NCBI RefSeq assembly: GCF_001718195.1
Contig: NZ_MCNV01000004.1
Coordinates: 62,001 to 126,000 of the forward strand
Length of the DNA: 64,000 bases
Reading direction: 5' to 3'
Source of the DNA: Paraburkholderia nodosa
GTDB lineage: Bacteria; Pseudomonadota; Gammaproteobacteria; Burkholderiales; Burkholderiaceae
Numbering within the stretch: position 1 is the stretch's first letter; every line of letters starts with the position of its first letter. The notes under the pieces are model-generated. The model worked only from the letters and a program-made list of their open reading frames with translations. It was not told where the DNA came from and did not search any database. Below, piece by piece: positions 53,599 through 62,181 of this stretch. The position numbers and the translations under genes were made by a program.

Positions 53599-53790
53599 TC
53601 AGCCGCCGCCGATTCCTTGCATGACCTTTCCCGTGCCTCCGCAAACGGCACAGCGCTTGCCCTGCACCAGCCCGGTGCCGTGGCAGGCTCCGCACAGGTC
53701 CTCGCCTACGCCTGGCGCGCCCGGTTGGCCTTCGTCACCCGGATTCAATGGAATTTCATTCTGGCCGGATTCCGGCTTTGTACGTTGCAT
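53599..53790 (-). CDS. 63-residue DnaJ-like zinc-finger peptide
   Basis: A small protein whose C-terminal half holds two CxxCxGxG repeats (Cys-Gly-Ala-Cys-His-Gly-Thr-Gly and Cys-Ala-Val-Cys-Gly-Gly-Thr-Gly), one zinc site of the kind found in the DnaJ cysteine-rich domain. The N-terminal half is polar and Pro/Gly-rich. AAGGGG precedes ATG 53790. There is no J domain or other chaperone part, so it may bind zinc or act as a thiol partner. It is divergent from the SDR gene at 54006 and 235 bp beyond the DUF421 start, on the same strand. Confidence 0.7.
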   Translation of the reverse strand: MQRTKPESGQNEIPLNPGDEGQPGAPGVGEDLCGACHGTGLVQGKRCAVCGGTGKVMQGIGGG

Positions 53791-54005
53791 GGCTAGCCCC
53801 TTGAAAGTGAATGCCCGTCTGGCGTTTTCAGGCCTGACGATCAGGCAGGATTGAGCGCAGTCGCCATGCCCAGCCCGCGAAGACCCTCCCGCAGCGCCGA
53901 CCGCGACGGCGTACCGGCCGAGGCCGTGGGTACGGTGAATGCGCAGAAGGCGGGCACAAACAAACAGGTTCGCCTTTCCGTTGCCCATCCCTATTGGAGT
54001 CCAGC

Positions 54006-55007
54006 ATGCCTTCCCGCGAAATATCGGCGTCCCGTCGCAACTGGATGCAAGCCGCCTCGGCAGGTGTCCTTGCCGCAGGAGCGCCCGCCGCGATGGCGCA
54101 GGAGCAGGGTGCCGCGAGTGGTCCGACGCCGCAGGAAGATCCCCGCGCCGCGTATCCGCATCCGCCATTTCCTGCCCAGCAGCAACCCTGGCCCGGACTC
54201 GCGGGACGCATGACGCCGCGGCCCGACCACGGGGAAACGAGCTATCGCGGCACTGGGCGTCTAAGCGGCCGCAAGGCGCTCGTAACGGGCGGCGACTCGG
54301 GCATTGGCCGCGCAGCCGCCATCGCGTTCGCGCGGGAGGGCGCCGATGTCGCGATCGCCTACCTGCCGCAGGAGGAGCCGGATGCCCGCGAAGTTGTACA
54401 GTTGATTCAGTCTGCAGGCCGCAAGGCGGTTCCGCTGGCAGTCGACATCCGCAGCGAAGCGGCGTGTCAATCGCTGGTGGAACGCGCGGTGTCAGGGCTA
54501 GGCGGCCTCGAAGTCCTCGTGAACAATGCGGGACGACAGCAAAGTCACGACTCGATCCTCGACATCAGCACCGAGCAGTTCGACTGGACCCTCAAGACCA
54601 ACCTGTATGCGATGTTCTGGATCACCAGGGCGGCCATTCCGCACATGCAGGCAGGCGCCGCAATTATCAACACGACTTCCGTTAACGCCTACGACCCGTC
54701 TGCTAACTTGCTCGACTACGCCATGAGCAAGGCGGCAATAGCGAACTTCACCAAGGGGCTCGCGAAGCAAATGATCAAGCGGGGAATCCGGGTCAATGGT
54801 GTGGCGCCAGGACCTTTCTGGACCGCACTGCAAGTGAGTGGTGGCCAGACCATGGAGAACGTGCAGAAGTTCGGCGAGCAGGTGCCGATGGGCAGGCCGG
54901 GTCAGCCGGCAGAAATCGCGCCGATCTATGTCGAACTCGCATCGGCGCAGGCCTCGTACATTACCGGACAGATCTACGGCGCCTCGGGTGGAGCGGGCAA
55001 CCCGTGA
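54006..55007 (+). CDS. Tat-exported short-chain dehydrogenase
   Basis: A 333-residue SDR with an unusual N-terminal export region. Ser-Arg-Arg-Asn-Trp-Met followed by an Ala-rich stretch ending Ala-Met-Ala-Gln is a twin-arginine signal, then a Pro-rich linker to residue 85. The enzyme domain has Thr-Gly-Gly-Asp-Ser-Gly-Ile-Gly-Arg, Asn-Asn-Ala-Gly, catalytic Ser in Asn-Thr-Thr-Ser-Val, Tyr-Ala-Met-Ser-Lys, and Val-Ala-Pro-Gly-Pro. GGAG 6 nt before ATG 54006. It belongs to the YhxC/YghA-like NADP-SDR group, often found in stress clusters. Tat export would carry the folded cofactor-bound enzyme to the periplasm. Confidence 0.85.
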   Translation: MPSREISASRRNWMQAASAGVLAAGAPAAMAQEQGAASGPTPQEDPRAAYPHPPFPAQQQPWPGLAGRMTPRPDHGETSYRGTGRLSGRKALVTGGDSGIGRAAAIAFAREGADVAIAYLPQEEPDAREVVQLIQSAGRKAVPLAVDIRSEAACQSLVERAVSGLGGLEVLVNNAGRQQSHDSILDISTEQFDWTLKTNLYAMFWITRAAIPHMQAGAAIINTTSVNAYDPSANLLDYAMSKAAIANFTKGLAKQMIKRGIRVNGVAPGPFWTALQVSGGQTMENVQKFGEQVPMGRPGQPAEIAPIYVELASAQASYITGQIYGASGGAGNP

Positions 55008-55142
55008 GTATCGCGACGAATGGTCGTCGTGTTGCCACTCTCTATGCTTCGCTCAGTGGCAGGACGGCTGTTCGTGAACGCGGCTCGCCAACGTAGCGGG
55101 CGTGCGGATTGCTGGGACTTCGACATTGCGTGGAGGAGGGCA

Positions 55143-56381
55143 ATGAGTATGGAAACGGGAGCAGTGCGCCGGCGCCTCGGTAACTGGATGCCAGGCGAGG
55201 AGCAAAAAAGCGCAGCGTTCAGGCTGGAAATCGCGCGGCAGGCCCGAGCGCGTGCAGCGCTGTCCAGCGTCGTGCAGGATCTCGGAAAACTCATTGACGG
55301 CGATCCGGTGCTACGGATGAACCTCGCGCGAGCGATAAGCGAGGCGCTTGAGCAGGGTAAGCAGCTGGGGTATTCGGATATCCACGAGCTGCTCGCCATC
55401 ATTGACTATCTGACGACATACAGCCCGCCATTCGACAGCGATGCACCGATGGCCACGCCACTCAATACCGTTCTTGAATGGCCAATGTGCATGCCGTCCG
55501 GCTATGCGGTTTTCCGGGATCCGGCGTTCAATGCGCAGTTGCGTCGCGTCCTCAATACGTGGTGCGCGTTTCTCAGCGGCCCACGGTCACGCGTATGGCT
55601 CAACGATGCGCCGAAGGGCTGGTTCAGCCCTCCCGCGTTGGAGAAGCTCGGGATGGACGACTTCGTCCATGATCGTACGCGAGCGCATTGGGGCTTCGAT
55701 TCGTGGAACGGTTTCTTTACGCGCCATCTGCGTCCCGGCGCCCGGCCGGTGGCGAGCCCGGACGATCCTGCCGTGATCGTGAACGCATGCGAAGCGTCGC
55801 CCTTCGACGTGCGCGAGGGCGTGCAGCTGATCGACCGCTTCTGGATCAAGTCGCAGCCCTATTCGCTCAAGGAGATACTGACGTCGAGCGACGAGGCGCT
55901 TGCCCGACGCTTTGTCGGTGGCACGGTGTACCAGGGCTATCTGAGCGCGTACAACTACCATCGGTGGCACGCTCCTGTCGACGGCAGGGTCCGCGAAGCC
56001 TACAACGTCGACGGCACCTACTATTCGGATGCCGAAGCGGAGGGCGAAGACCCGAGTGGACTTAACGACTCCCAGGGCTACACCACTGCCGTTGCCGCTC
56101 GCGCAGTGATCGTCATCGAAAGCGACAACCCTGTCATTGGGGAAGTTGCGTGCGTCTTCGTGGGCATGGCCGAGGTTTCGTCATGCCAGATATGCGTACG
56201 CCCAGGCGATGAGCTTGGAAAGGGCGACGAGCTCGGGTGGTTTCAGTACGGGGGAAGCACCTACTGCCTGATTTTCCAGCCGGGCGTCGTCGAGCGCTTC
56301 GCGCCGCGACCACCGTGGCATGACGACGTGCCGCCACTCCGCGTCAATTCGGCGTTGGCTTTCGCGCGCAGCGGCGCTTGA
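55143..56381 (+). CDS. Phosphatidylserine decarboxylase-family protein with N-terminal PSD-associated domain
   Basis: A 412-residue protein. The C-terminal half is of the PSD fold: Glu-Ala-Ser-Pro-Phe, an internal His motif (Tyr-His-Arg-Trp-His-Ala-Pro-Val-Asp-Gly) and Gly-Gly-Ser-Thr near the C-terminus, where PSDs self-cleave (usually Leu-Gly-Ser-Thr) to make the pyruvoyl group. The N-terminal half contains Trp-Phe-Ser-Pro-Pro-Ala and Trp-Asn-Gly-Phe-Phe-Thr-Arg, as in large PSD-like proteins of fungi and some bacteria, including PsiD-type amino-acid decarboxylases. GGAGG precedes ATG 55143. No membrane anchor, so a soluble amino-acid decarboxylase is as likely as a lipid one. Confidence 0.8.
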   Translation: MSMETGAVRRRLGNWMPGEEQKSAAFRLEIARQARARAALSSVVQDLGKLIDGDPVLRMNLARAISEALEQGKQLGYSDIHELLAIIDYLTTYSPPFDSDAPMATPLNTVLEWPMCMPSGYAVFRDPAFNAQLRRVLNTWCAFLSGPRSRVWLNDAPKGWFSPPALEKLGMDDFVHDRTRAHWGFDSWNGFFTRHLRPGARPVASPDDPAVIVNACEASPFDVREGVQLIDRFWIKSQPYSLKEILTSSDEALARRFVGGTVYQGYLSAYNYHRWHAPVDGRVREAYNVDGTYYSDAEAEGEDPSGLNDSQGYTTAVAARAVIVIESDNPVIGEVACVFVGMAEVSSCQICVRPGDELGKGDELGWFQYGGSTYCLIFQPGVVERFAPRPPWHDDVPPLRVNSALAFARSGA

Positions 56382-56500
56382 ACGGGAACACAGTGGCAGC
56401 CGTTATCTACACGGGGCCACTTGCGCCGAGACCCGCCGTGGTCTGATCCGGTCGTATGCAGGCTAAGTGATTCGGGACCGCGAATTGCGCCGGTCCACGC

Positions 56501-58759
56501 ATGAACCCGCAGATCAAGAGGCGTACAAGCGGTGCGCTCGACGACCCGCGCGCCGGTTCCCCAAACTTGCTCCAGCCTGGCCAGACCTGCGAATGCGTTC
56601 GTCATGCCGCGCGATTCCGTCTGCTGATCGATGCGGCGGACTATTTCGCGGCGCTACGTGTAGCGATAGTCCGGGCGCGCCGCAGCGTGATCATTGTCGG
56701 CTGGGACATTGACAGCCGCATGACGCTTGTGCCCGCGGGCGCGGGCGATGGATTCCCCGAGCCGCTCGGCGATTTTCTTGCCGCCGTGGTCGCCAGCCGT
56801 CCTCTGTTGCACGTTCGGATTCTGGCGTGGGATTTTGCCATGCTGTATGCGCTCGAGCGCGAATGGTTGCCCGCATACAAGCTGGGCTGGCGCAGCGGCA
56901 AGCGCATGGACGTGCGGCTGGACAGCCATCACCCACCGGGTGCCTCGCATCACCAGAAGATGGTGGTCGTGGACGACCGGCTGGCCTTCGTAGGAGGCAT
57001 TGATCTTGCCCGCTCACGTTGGGATTCGTCCGCGCACGCGCCATATGAGCCGCGCCGGAGCAACGGTCCGCGCCAGTACTATGGACCGACCCATGACATA
57101 CAGGCCATGTTCGACGGCGAGGCCGCCCGCACTGTAGCGGCGATAGCGAACGAGCGGTGGCATATGGCGCAGAGGGTCTCGCGGCGGGCCCCGCGCGCGC
57201 AGGAAGTGTCCCCGTGGCCTGCGACTGAGCCGGTCCGCTCGCCGGCATCCCCATCTGCAAGCGTCGATCCCTGGCCCCCGGGCTACGCGCCCGATATCGA
57301 GGACGTGAAGCTGGGGATTGCGCTTACGTGCGCTCCCCATGACCACCGCGAAGGGGTCCAGCAGATCGGCGCCCTCTATCGCGCCGCGATTGACGCTGCG
57401 CGCCGAACCCTCTACATCGAGAATCAGTACTTTACGGCGAGTGCCGTGGGCGACGCACTCGCGCAGCGGCTTTCGCAGCCCGATCCGCCCGCGGTCGCCG
57501 CCGTCATGCCGCGCGAACAGACCGGCTGGCTGCAAGCCGCGACCATGGGCACGCTGCGCGCGCGACTCTATCGTAGACTGCGTGATATGGACCGGTATGC
57601 GCGGCTACGACTGTACTCGCCTTGGAGCGGCGACTCAGGTGACATATCCATAAACGTCCACAGCAAGCTCATGATCGTCGACGATACGCTGCTAATCGTT
57701 GGGAGTGCGAACCTCAACAATCGATCGATGGTGCTCGATACAGAATGCAACGTCGTGCTGGAAGCCGCCGGCGACCAACGTGTGCGCGCCGCGATCGCGG
57801 CGATACGCAATGCGCTGCTTGCGGAGCATCTGGGCGTGGATCGCGCGCAGGTCGACGCCGCTTTCGTGCGATTCGAGGGCGACATCCACCGCGTGATCGG
57901 TGCTTTTGCAGGCGGCGCGCGCGGTCTGCACGTGCTCGAGCCGAAGGTGAGTGCGATGCTCGACCAATGGGTTCCCGAAAGCGCCGTAGTCGATCCGGAG
58001 CAACCTGCCGTGCCGGACGAAGTCGTGCGCGAGTTCGTGCCCGGCCGCGGGGGACGCTCGATTACCGGACGGCTCATGCTGCTCGGCCTGGGCGCGCTCT
58101 TTGCCGTTTTGATGACGCTGGCATGGCACTACACAGGGCTCGCTCGCTATGCGAACCTCGCCAGTATCGGCAACGCGGCCCGGGCGCTCGCGGCCGCGCG
58201 CTTCGGGCCCGTGCTCGTGGTGGGCGCTTATGCACTTGCGGCAGTCGCTTCGGTGCCTGTCACGGTTCTGATCGTCTGCGCGGGGGTGCTGTTCGGCGCG
58301 TTCGCGGGTAGTCTCTATGCGTTGGCTGGATCGCTGCTCGCCGCACTGATCACCTATTCGATCGGCCGATGGGCTGGCCGCGACGCGGTGCGGCGGCACG
58401 CCGGTTCGTGCCTGAACCTGCTTTCGGCGCGGCTTGGCAAACAAGGCGTGGCCGCGGTGGTCGTGCTGCGCATTCTCCCGTTGGCCCCTTTCGTGCTCGT
58501 CAATCTGGCGGCGGGCGCTTCGCACATCGGACTGCGCGACTATCTGCTGGGCACGCTCATTGGCATGGGGCCTGGCATTATCCTCGGTGCCACCTTCGCG
58601 CAACAGCTTGCCGCCGCTGTGCACCATCCGGGAGTCGGGTCGGTGGCATTGCTTGTGGCAATCGGTGCCGTGCTGGTGGCACTGTCCGCAGCGCTGCAGC
58701 GCTTTTTCGGAGCGCGTGCATCGCAAGGAAACGCTGCGGCGAAAGGCGGCCCGAAGTGA
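56501..58759 (+). CDS. PLD-family phospholipid enzyme fused to a VTT membrane domain
   Basis: A 752-residue protein. Two phospholipase D half-sites are visible, His-His-Gln-Lys-Met-Val-Val-Val-Asp-Asp (about residue 150) and His-Ser-Lys-Leu-Met-Ile-Val-Asp-Asp (about 390), with Gly-Ser-Ala-Asn-Leu-Asn-Asn-Arg-Ser after the second. A C-terminal VTT/DedA-like domain (about 530-740) has six hydrophobic segments and Gly-Ala-Phe-Ala-Gly-Ser. It probably transfers or hydrolyses phospholipid head groups (cardiolipin-synthase-like) at the inner membrane. ATG 56501 has a weak ribosome site. Its stop overlaps the next gene by 4 bp. Confidence 0.87.
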   Translation: MNPQIKRRTSGALDDPRAGSPNLLQPGQTCECVRHAARFRLLIDAADYFAALRVAIVRARRSVIIVGWDIDSRMTLVPAGAGDGFPEPLGDFLAAVVASRPLLHVRILAWDFAMLYALEREWLPAYKLGWRSGKRMDVRLDSHHPPGASHHQKMVVVDDRLAFVGGIDLARSRWDSSAHAPYEPRRSNGPRQYYGPTHDIQAMFDGEAARTVAAIANERWHMAQRVSRRAPRAQEVSPWPATEPVRSPASPSASVDPWPPGYAPDIEDVKLGIALTCAPHDHREGVQQIGALYRAAIDAARRTLYIENQYFTASAVGDALAQRLSQPDPPAVAAVMPREQTGWLQAATMGTLRARLYRRLRDMDRYARLRLYSPWSGDSGDISINVHSKLMIVDDTLLIVGSANLNNRSMVLDTECNVVLEAAGDQRVRAAIAAIRNALLAEHLGVDRAQVDAAFVRFEGDIHRVIGAFAGGARGLHVLEPKVSAMLDQWVPESAVVDPEQPAVPDEVVREFVPGRGGRSITGRLMLLGLGALFAVLMTLAWHYTGLARYANLASIGNAARALAAARFGPVLVVGAYALAAVASVPVTVLIVCAGVLFGAFAGSLYALAGSLLAALITYSIGRWAGRDAVRRHAGSCLNLLSARLGKQGVAAVVVLRILPLAPFVLVNLAAGASHIGLRDYLLGTLIGMGPGIILGATFAQQLAAAVHHPGVGSVALLVAIGAVLVALSAALQRFFGARASQGNAAAKGGPK

Positions 58760-59496
58760 CAGCCGGTCTCGTGAAGGAGGTGCAAGGCGGGCGGGGCGGC
58801 GAGCTGACGCTTGTCACCTGGAACATTCACGGCGCAGTGGGAACGGACGGCGCGCGCGCACCGGAGCGCATTGCGCGCGTGCTTATCGAAATCGATGCCG
58901 ACATCGTTGCGCTGCAGGAAGTGCCACTCGGCGGCGCGGCTGCGGCGAGCGCCGATGTTTTGGCGGGACTCGCCCGCGCCACGAACCGCCGGGCCGTAGC
59001 GGGCCCGACGCTTGATACGCCTCAGCGCCGGTTTGGCAACGCGGTGCTCACACGGTGGCCTGTGACCGAGGCGCGCACGCTCGACCTCTCCTTTGGCGGG
59101 CGCGAGCCACGCGGCGCACTCGACGTCGACCTCCTGTGCAACGGCGAGGCGCTGCGTGTGGTCGCGACGCATCTCGGTTTGCGGCCGCGTGAGCGGCGCG
59201 CACAGATTGCCCAGTTGCTGACAGCATTCGACCGGCCGGGGCTTCCCGTCATACTTGCGGGCGACATCAACGAGTGGTTGCTATGGGGCCGCGCATTGCG
59301 CATGCTGGCCGGGCATTTCCGGGCAGCGCCGGCTCCAGCCACATTTCCCTCGCGCTGGCCCATGCTCGCGCTCGATCGCGTGTGGATGCATCCAGCGTCG
59401 CGCCTGGCGAGCGTGCAGGCCTGGAGCCACGGCGAGGCACCGGTGGCCTCGGATCATCTGCCGGTCGTCGCACACATCTCGGCAGGGGCGCGATAG
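58756..59496 (+). CDS. Endonuclease/exonuclease/phosphatase-family hydrolase
   Basis: A 246-residue EEP-fold hydrolase with Thr-Trp-Asn-Ile-His-Gly, Asp-Ile-Val-Ala-Leu-Gln-Glu-Val (the metal-binding Glu), Gly-Asp-Ile-Asn-Glu-Trp and Ser-Asp-His-Leu-Pro-Val at the C-terminus. The GTG at 58756 overlaps the PLD-VTT stop (GTGA), which suggests coupled translation; a second GTG at 58771 is an alternative. The same PLD-VTT plus EEP pair occurs widely in proteobacteria. It could be a phosphodiesterase acting on the lipid product of its partner, rather than a nuclease. No signal peptide. Confidence 0.83.
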   Translation: MTAGLVKEVQGGRGGELTLVTWNIHGAVGTDGARAPERIARVLIEIDADIVALQEVPLGGAAAASADVLAGLARATNRRAVAGPTLDTPQRRFGNAVLTRWPVTEARTLDLSFGGREPRGALDVDLLCNGEALRVVATHLGLRPRERRAQIAQLLTAFDRPGLPVILAGDINEWLLWGRALRMLAGHFRAAPAPATFPSRWPMLALDRVWMHPASRLASVQAWSHGEAPVASDHLPVVAHISAGAR

Positions 59497-59560
59497 GTGA
59501 GCTATCTCAGCCAAATGCGTGGGAAAGCGACATAACAGGCGCCGAGGCATCCCTCCAAAC

Positions 59561-59688
59561 TGGCAGATTATTTGTGTGAAGGATATCGCCACTGTCCGTA
59601 TGCCCGCCGCGGATGGACTCGTTCACGGAAATACGGCTTGTTCCAATGTCGGGCTCGGGACGAATTCACCCAAGGCTCAGAAATTGCT
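59561..59688 (+). promoter_or_regulatory. Two sigma-54-like sites before the second hybrid kinase
   Basis: TGGCAG-ATTAT-TTGT (59561-59575) has a near-perfect -24 box but GT at -12. AGGCTC-AGAAA-TTGC (59673-59687) has GG-N10-GC and a full TTGCT. Either could drive the kinase gene at 59831. The rest of 59497-59830 has no gene that I can support. Confidence 0.33.
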
Positions 59689-59830
59689 CTCTACGTCCAC
59701 TCTGGGGTGTGCTGTTCAGGATTCCATCGGGAGGGCCAATGCTGAAAGTCATTGTTGACGCCGTTTTCGACGCCGCGGTTTGCGGGAAGCGCCGGGAGTC
59801 GCGCAGCGAGTCGCGATAATGGAGCAGCGC

Positions 59831-62170
59831 ATGTCCCAGTCTCCATCCACCGACCCAGCGATGGCCTGGGAAATGGCGCTGATCGCTCGCGTCTCCGAGT
59901 ACGGGATCTTCCGTCTGACGGATGCGGGAATCGTCGCCACCTGGAACCCAGGCGCGGCGCGCATCAGCGGTTACGATGCCGCGGAGATAATCGGCAAGCA
60001 CTTCTCCGTTTTCCACGCCGCCGAGGACAGGCAAGCCGGCGTGCCGGAGGCGATGCTGCAGTCTGCCCGTGAGCACGGGCACTGCGAGGCCGAGGCGTGG
60101 CGCTTGCGCAAGGACGGCTCACGTTTTTGGGCGAACGTCCTGGTTATACCGCTTTCGGCACCGGACGGAAATTTGAGCGGGTTCGCAAACATCGTCCGGG
60201 ATGTCACGGACAAGCGGCTTGCCCACGAAGCAGTGCTCGAAAGCGAGCGCAATTTCAGGCTGCTCGTCCAGGGCGTTACCGACTACGCGCTCTTCATGCT
60301 CTCGCCAGAGGGCATTGTCACGAACTGGAACGTCGGCGCTGCCAGAATCAAGGGCTACGAGGCGGACGAAATCGTCGGGACTCACCTGCGGTGGTTCTAT
60401 ACGCCCGAAGACGCTGCGAAGGGGCTACCCGAACGCGGTCTGGAGATCGCTGCGCGTGAGGGCCGCTTCGAAGCGGAAGGATGGCGCGTCAGGAAAGACG
60501 GAAGTCGTTTCTGGGCCAACGCCATCATTGATGCGATTCGGGATGAGCACGGCGAACTCGTTGGCTTCGCCAAGATCACGCGCGACGTGACCGAGCGCAA
60601 GGTTGCCCAGGAACAGCTGGAGAAGGCGCGGGCCGCATTGCTGCAGTCGCAGAAAATGGAAGCCATCGGCAAGCTGACCGGCGGAGTCGCGCACGACTTC
60701 AACAACGTCCTTCAGGTGCTGCGTGGCAATCTCGAGCTGCTGGAGCGCCGCCACCGCGATTCCTGGTCCCGCGAGCGCCTCGAAAAGGCAATCGAGGCGA
60801 CCGAGCAAGGCGCAACCCTCGCTTCACAACTGCTCGCCTTCGGTCGGCGGCAAGCATTGCAGCCCGCAGTGGTCAACCTTGCGGTCATGCTCAGGAATAT
60901 GAACGACATGCTGCGTCGGGCGCTCGGCGAAATGATTCAGGTGGAAACGGTGGTCTCGGGTGGTCTCTGGAACACGCTCGTCGACCCCAATCACCTGGAG
61001 AATGTCGTGCTGAATCTCGCCATCAACAGCCGCGACGCGATGCCCCGGGGCGGTCGGCTGACGCTTGAGTTGTCGAACACAACGCTCGACAGCCACTATC
61101 ACGCGCTTCCTGACGATGTCGCCGAGGGGCAGTATGTGCTGCTTGCGATTACGGACACAGGCACGGGCATGCCGCCGGAAGTGATGGAGCATGCGTTCGA
61201 ACCGTATTTCAGCACCAAGGCCGAAGGGGAAGGGACGGGACTGGGATTGAGCATGGCCTACGGCTTCGTCAAGCAGAGTAGAGGCCACATGCGGATCTAC
61301 AGCGAAGTCGAACACGGGACCACGGTCAAGATCTACCTGCCGCGATCGACGGAAGAGGTTGTCGAGCCGGAGCCTTTACCGATGCCACGAGTTCCGGGCG
61401 GCTCAGAAACCATTCTCGTGGTCGAAGACGACAAGCGTGTTCAGTCCACCGTGATCGAGATGCTCACCGAACTTGGTTACGTCGTGCTGAAGGCGGATGA
61501 CGCACAAGGCGCGATGGTGATCATCCGGAGCGGCGCCAGGATTGATCTGCTGTTTTCCGACGTGGTGATGCCGGGGCCGATGCGCAGCACCGAAATGGCA
61601 AAAATGGCGGTGCGTGTCTTGTCGGGCCTGAAGGTGCTCTTTACTTCGGGCTACACACAGAACGCCATCGTCCATGGAGGACGGCTTGACCCGGGGGTGC
61701 ATCTGCTCAGCAAGCCGTACAGCCGTGAACAGCTGGCAAGGAAAATACGGCGCATGCTGGCACATCGGCCCGGTTCGGTTCGTCCCGCTGCGCGAAGTGC
61801 ACCCAACGCGGGCGCGCCGCAAGTTTCCATACTTGTAGTCGACGATGACGCTGCTTCCCGCGAAGCAGTGAGCGAACTACTGTCGCAGATGGGCTACGCA
61901 GTCCGGGAGGCCGGCAATCTGGAGTGCGCCCTGCGCGAGGTGAGTGAAAGTGTGCAGATCCTTGTCACTGATATCGCGCTGCCCGACGGGTCGGGCATCG
62001 AACTCGCCCGGATTGCACTTCAGCGGGTGCCGACACTGAAAGTCATCTTTGCTTCGGGCACCGAGGCGCCGCCCGCCCACGATGTGGGCTTTGAGTTCGC
62101 CTCCGTGCGCAAACCGTTTTCGGCAGAGCAGTTGCGCGATCTCATTGAGTCGGCCCGTACGGGAGCATGA
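59831..62170 (+). CDS. Hybrid sensor histidine kinase (PAS-PAS-kinase-REC-REC), copy 2
   Basis: A 779-residue paralogue of the kinase at 35936 with the same domain order. PAS domains at about 15-120 and 140-250, phospho-acceptor His near 288 in Gly-Gly-Val-Ala-His-Asp-Phe-Asn-Asn, the ATPase N box Asn-Ser-Arg-Asp-Ala and Gly-Thr-Gly-Leu-Gly-Leu-Ser. Receivers have Asp near 577 (Phe-Ser-Asp-Val-Val-Met-Pro-Gly) and 714 (Val-Thr-Asp-Ile-Ala-Leu-Pro). GGAG 7 nt before ATG 59831 decides the start over one at 59819. The second PAS, kinase and first receiver are most alike between the copies; the first PAS and last receiver differ more. Confidence 0.9.
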   Translation: MSQSPSTDPAMAWEMALIARVSEYGIFRLTDAGIVATWNPGAARISGYDAAEIIGKHFSVFHAAEDRQAGVPEAMLQSAREHGHCEAEAWRLRKDGSRFWANVLVIPLSAPDGNLSGFANIVRDVTDKRLAHEAVLESERNFRLLVQGVTDYALFMLSPEGIVTNWNVGAARIKGYEADEIVGTHLRWFYTPEDAAKGLPERGLEIAAREGRFEAEGWRVRKDGSRFWANAIIDAIRDEHGELVGFAKITRDVTERKVAQEQLEKARAALLQSQKMEAIGKLTGGVAHDFNNVLQVLRGNLELLERRHRDSWSRERLEKAIEATEQGATLASQLLAFGRRQALQPAVVNLAVMLRNMNDMLRRALGEMIQVETVVSGGLWNTLVDPNHLENVVLNLAINSRDAMPRGGRLTLELSNTTLDSHYHALPDDVAEGQYVLLAITDTGTGMPPEVMEHAFEPYFSTKAEGEGTGLGLSMAYGFVKQSRGHMRIYSEVEHGTTVKIYLPRSTEEVVEPEPLPMPRVPGGSETILVVEDDKRVQSTVIEMLTELGYVVLKADDAQGAMVIIRSGARIDLLFSDVVMPGPMRSTEMAKMAVRVLSGLKVLFTSGYTQNAIVHGGRLDPGVHLLSKPYSREQLARKIRRMLAHRPGSVRPAARSAPNAGAPQVSILVVDDDAASREAVSELLSQMGYAVREAGNLECALREVSESVQILVTDIALPDGSGIELARIALQRVPTLKVIFASGTEAPPAHDVGFEFASVRKPFSAEQLRDLIESARTGA

Positions 62171-62181
62171 TCGGCACGCGG

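Noticed and set aside
56473-56487. GGGACC-N5-TTGC as a sigma-54 promoter of the PLD-VTT gene
   Set aside because: The transcription start would fall at the start codon, leaving no room for a ribosome site.
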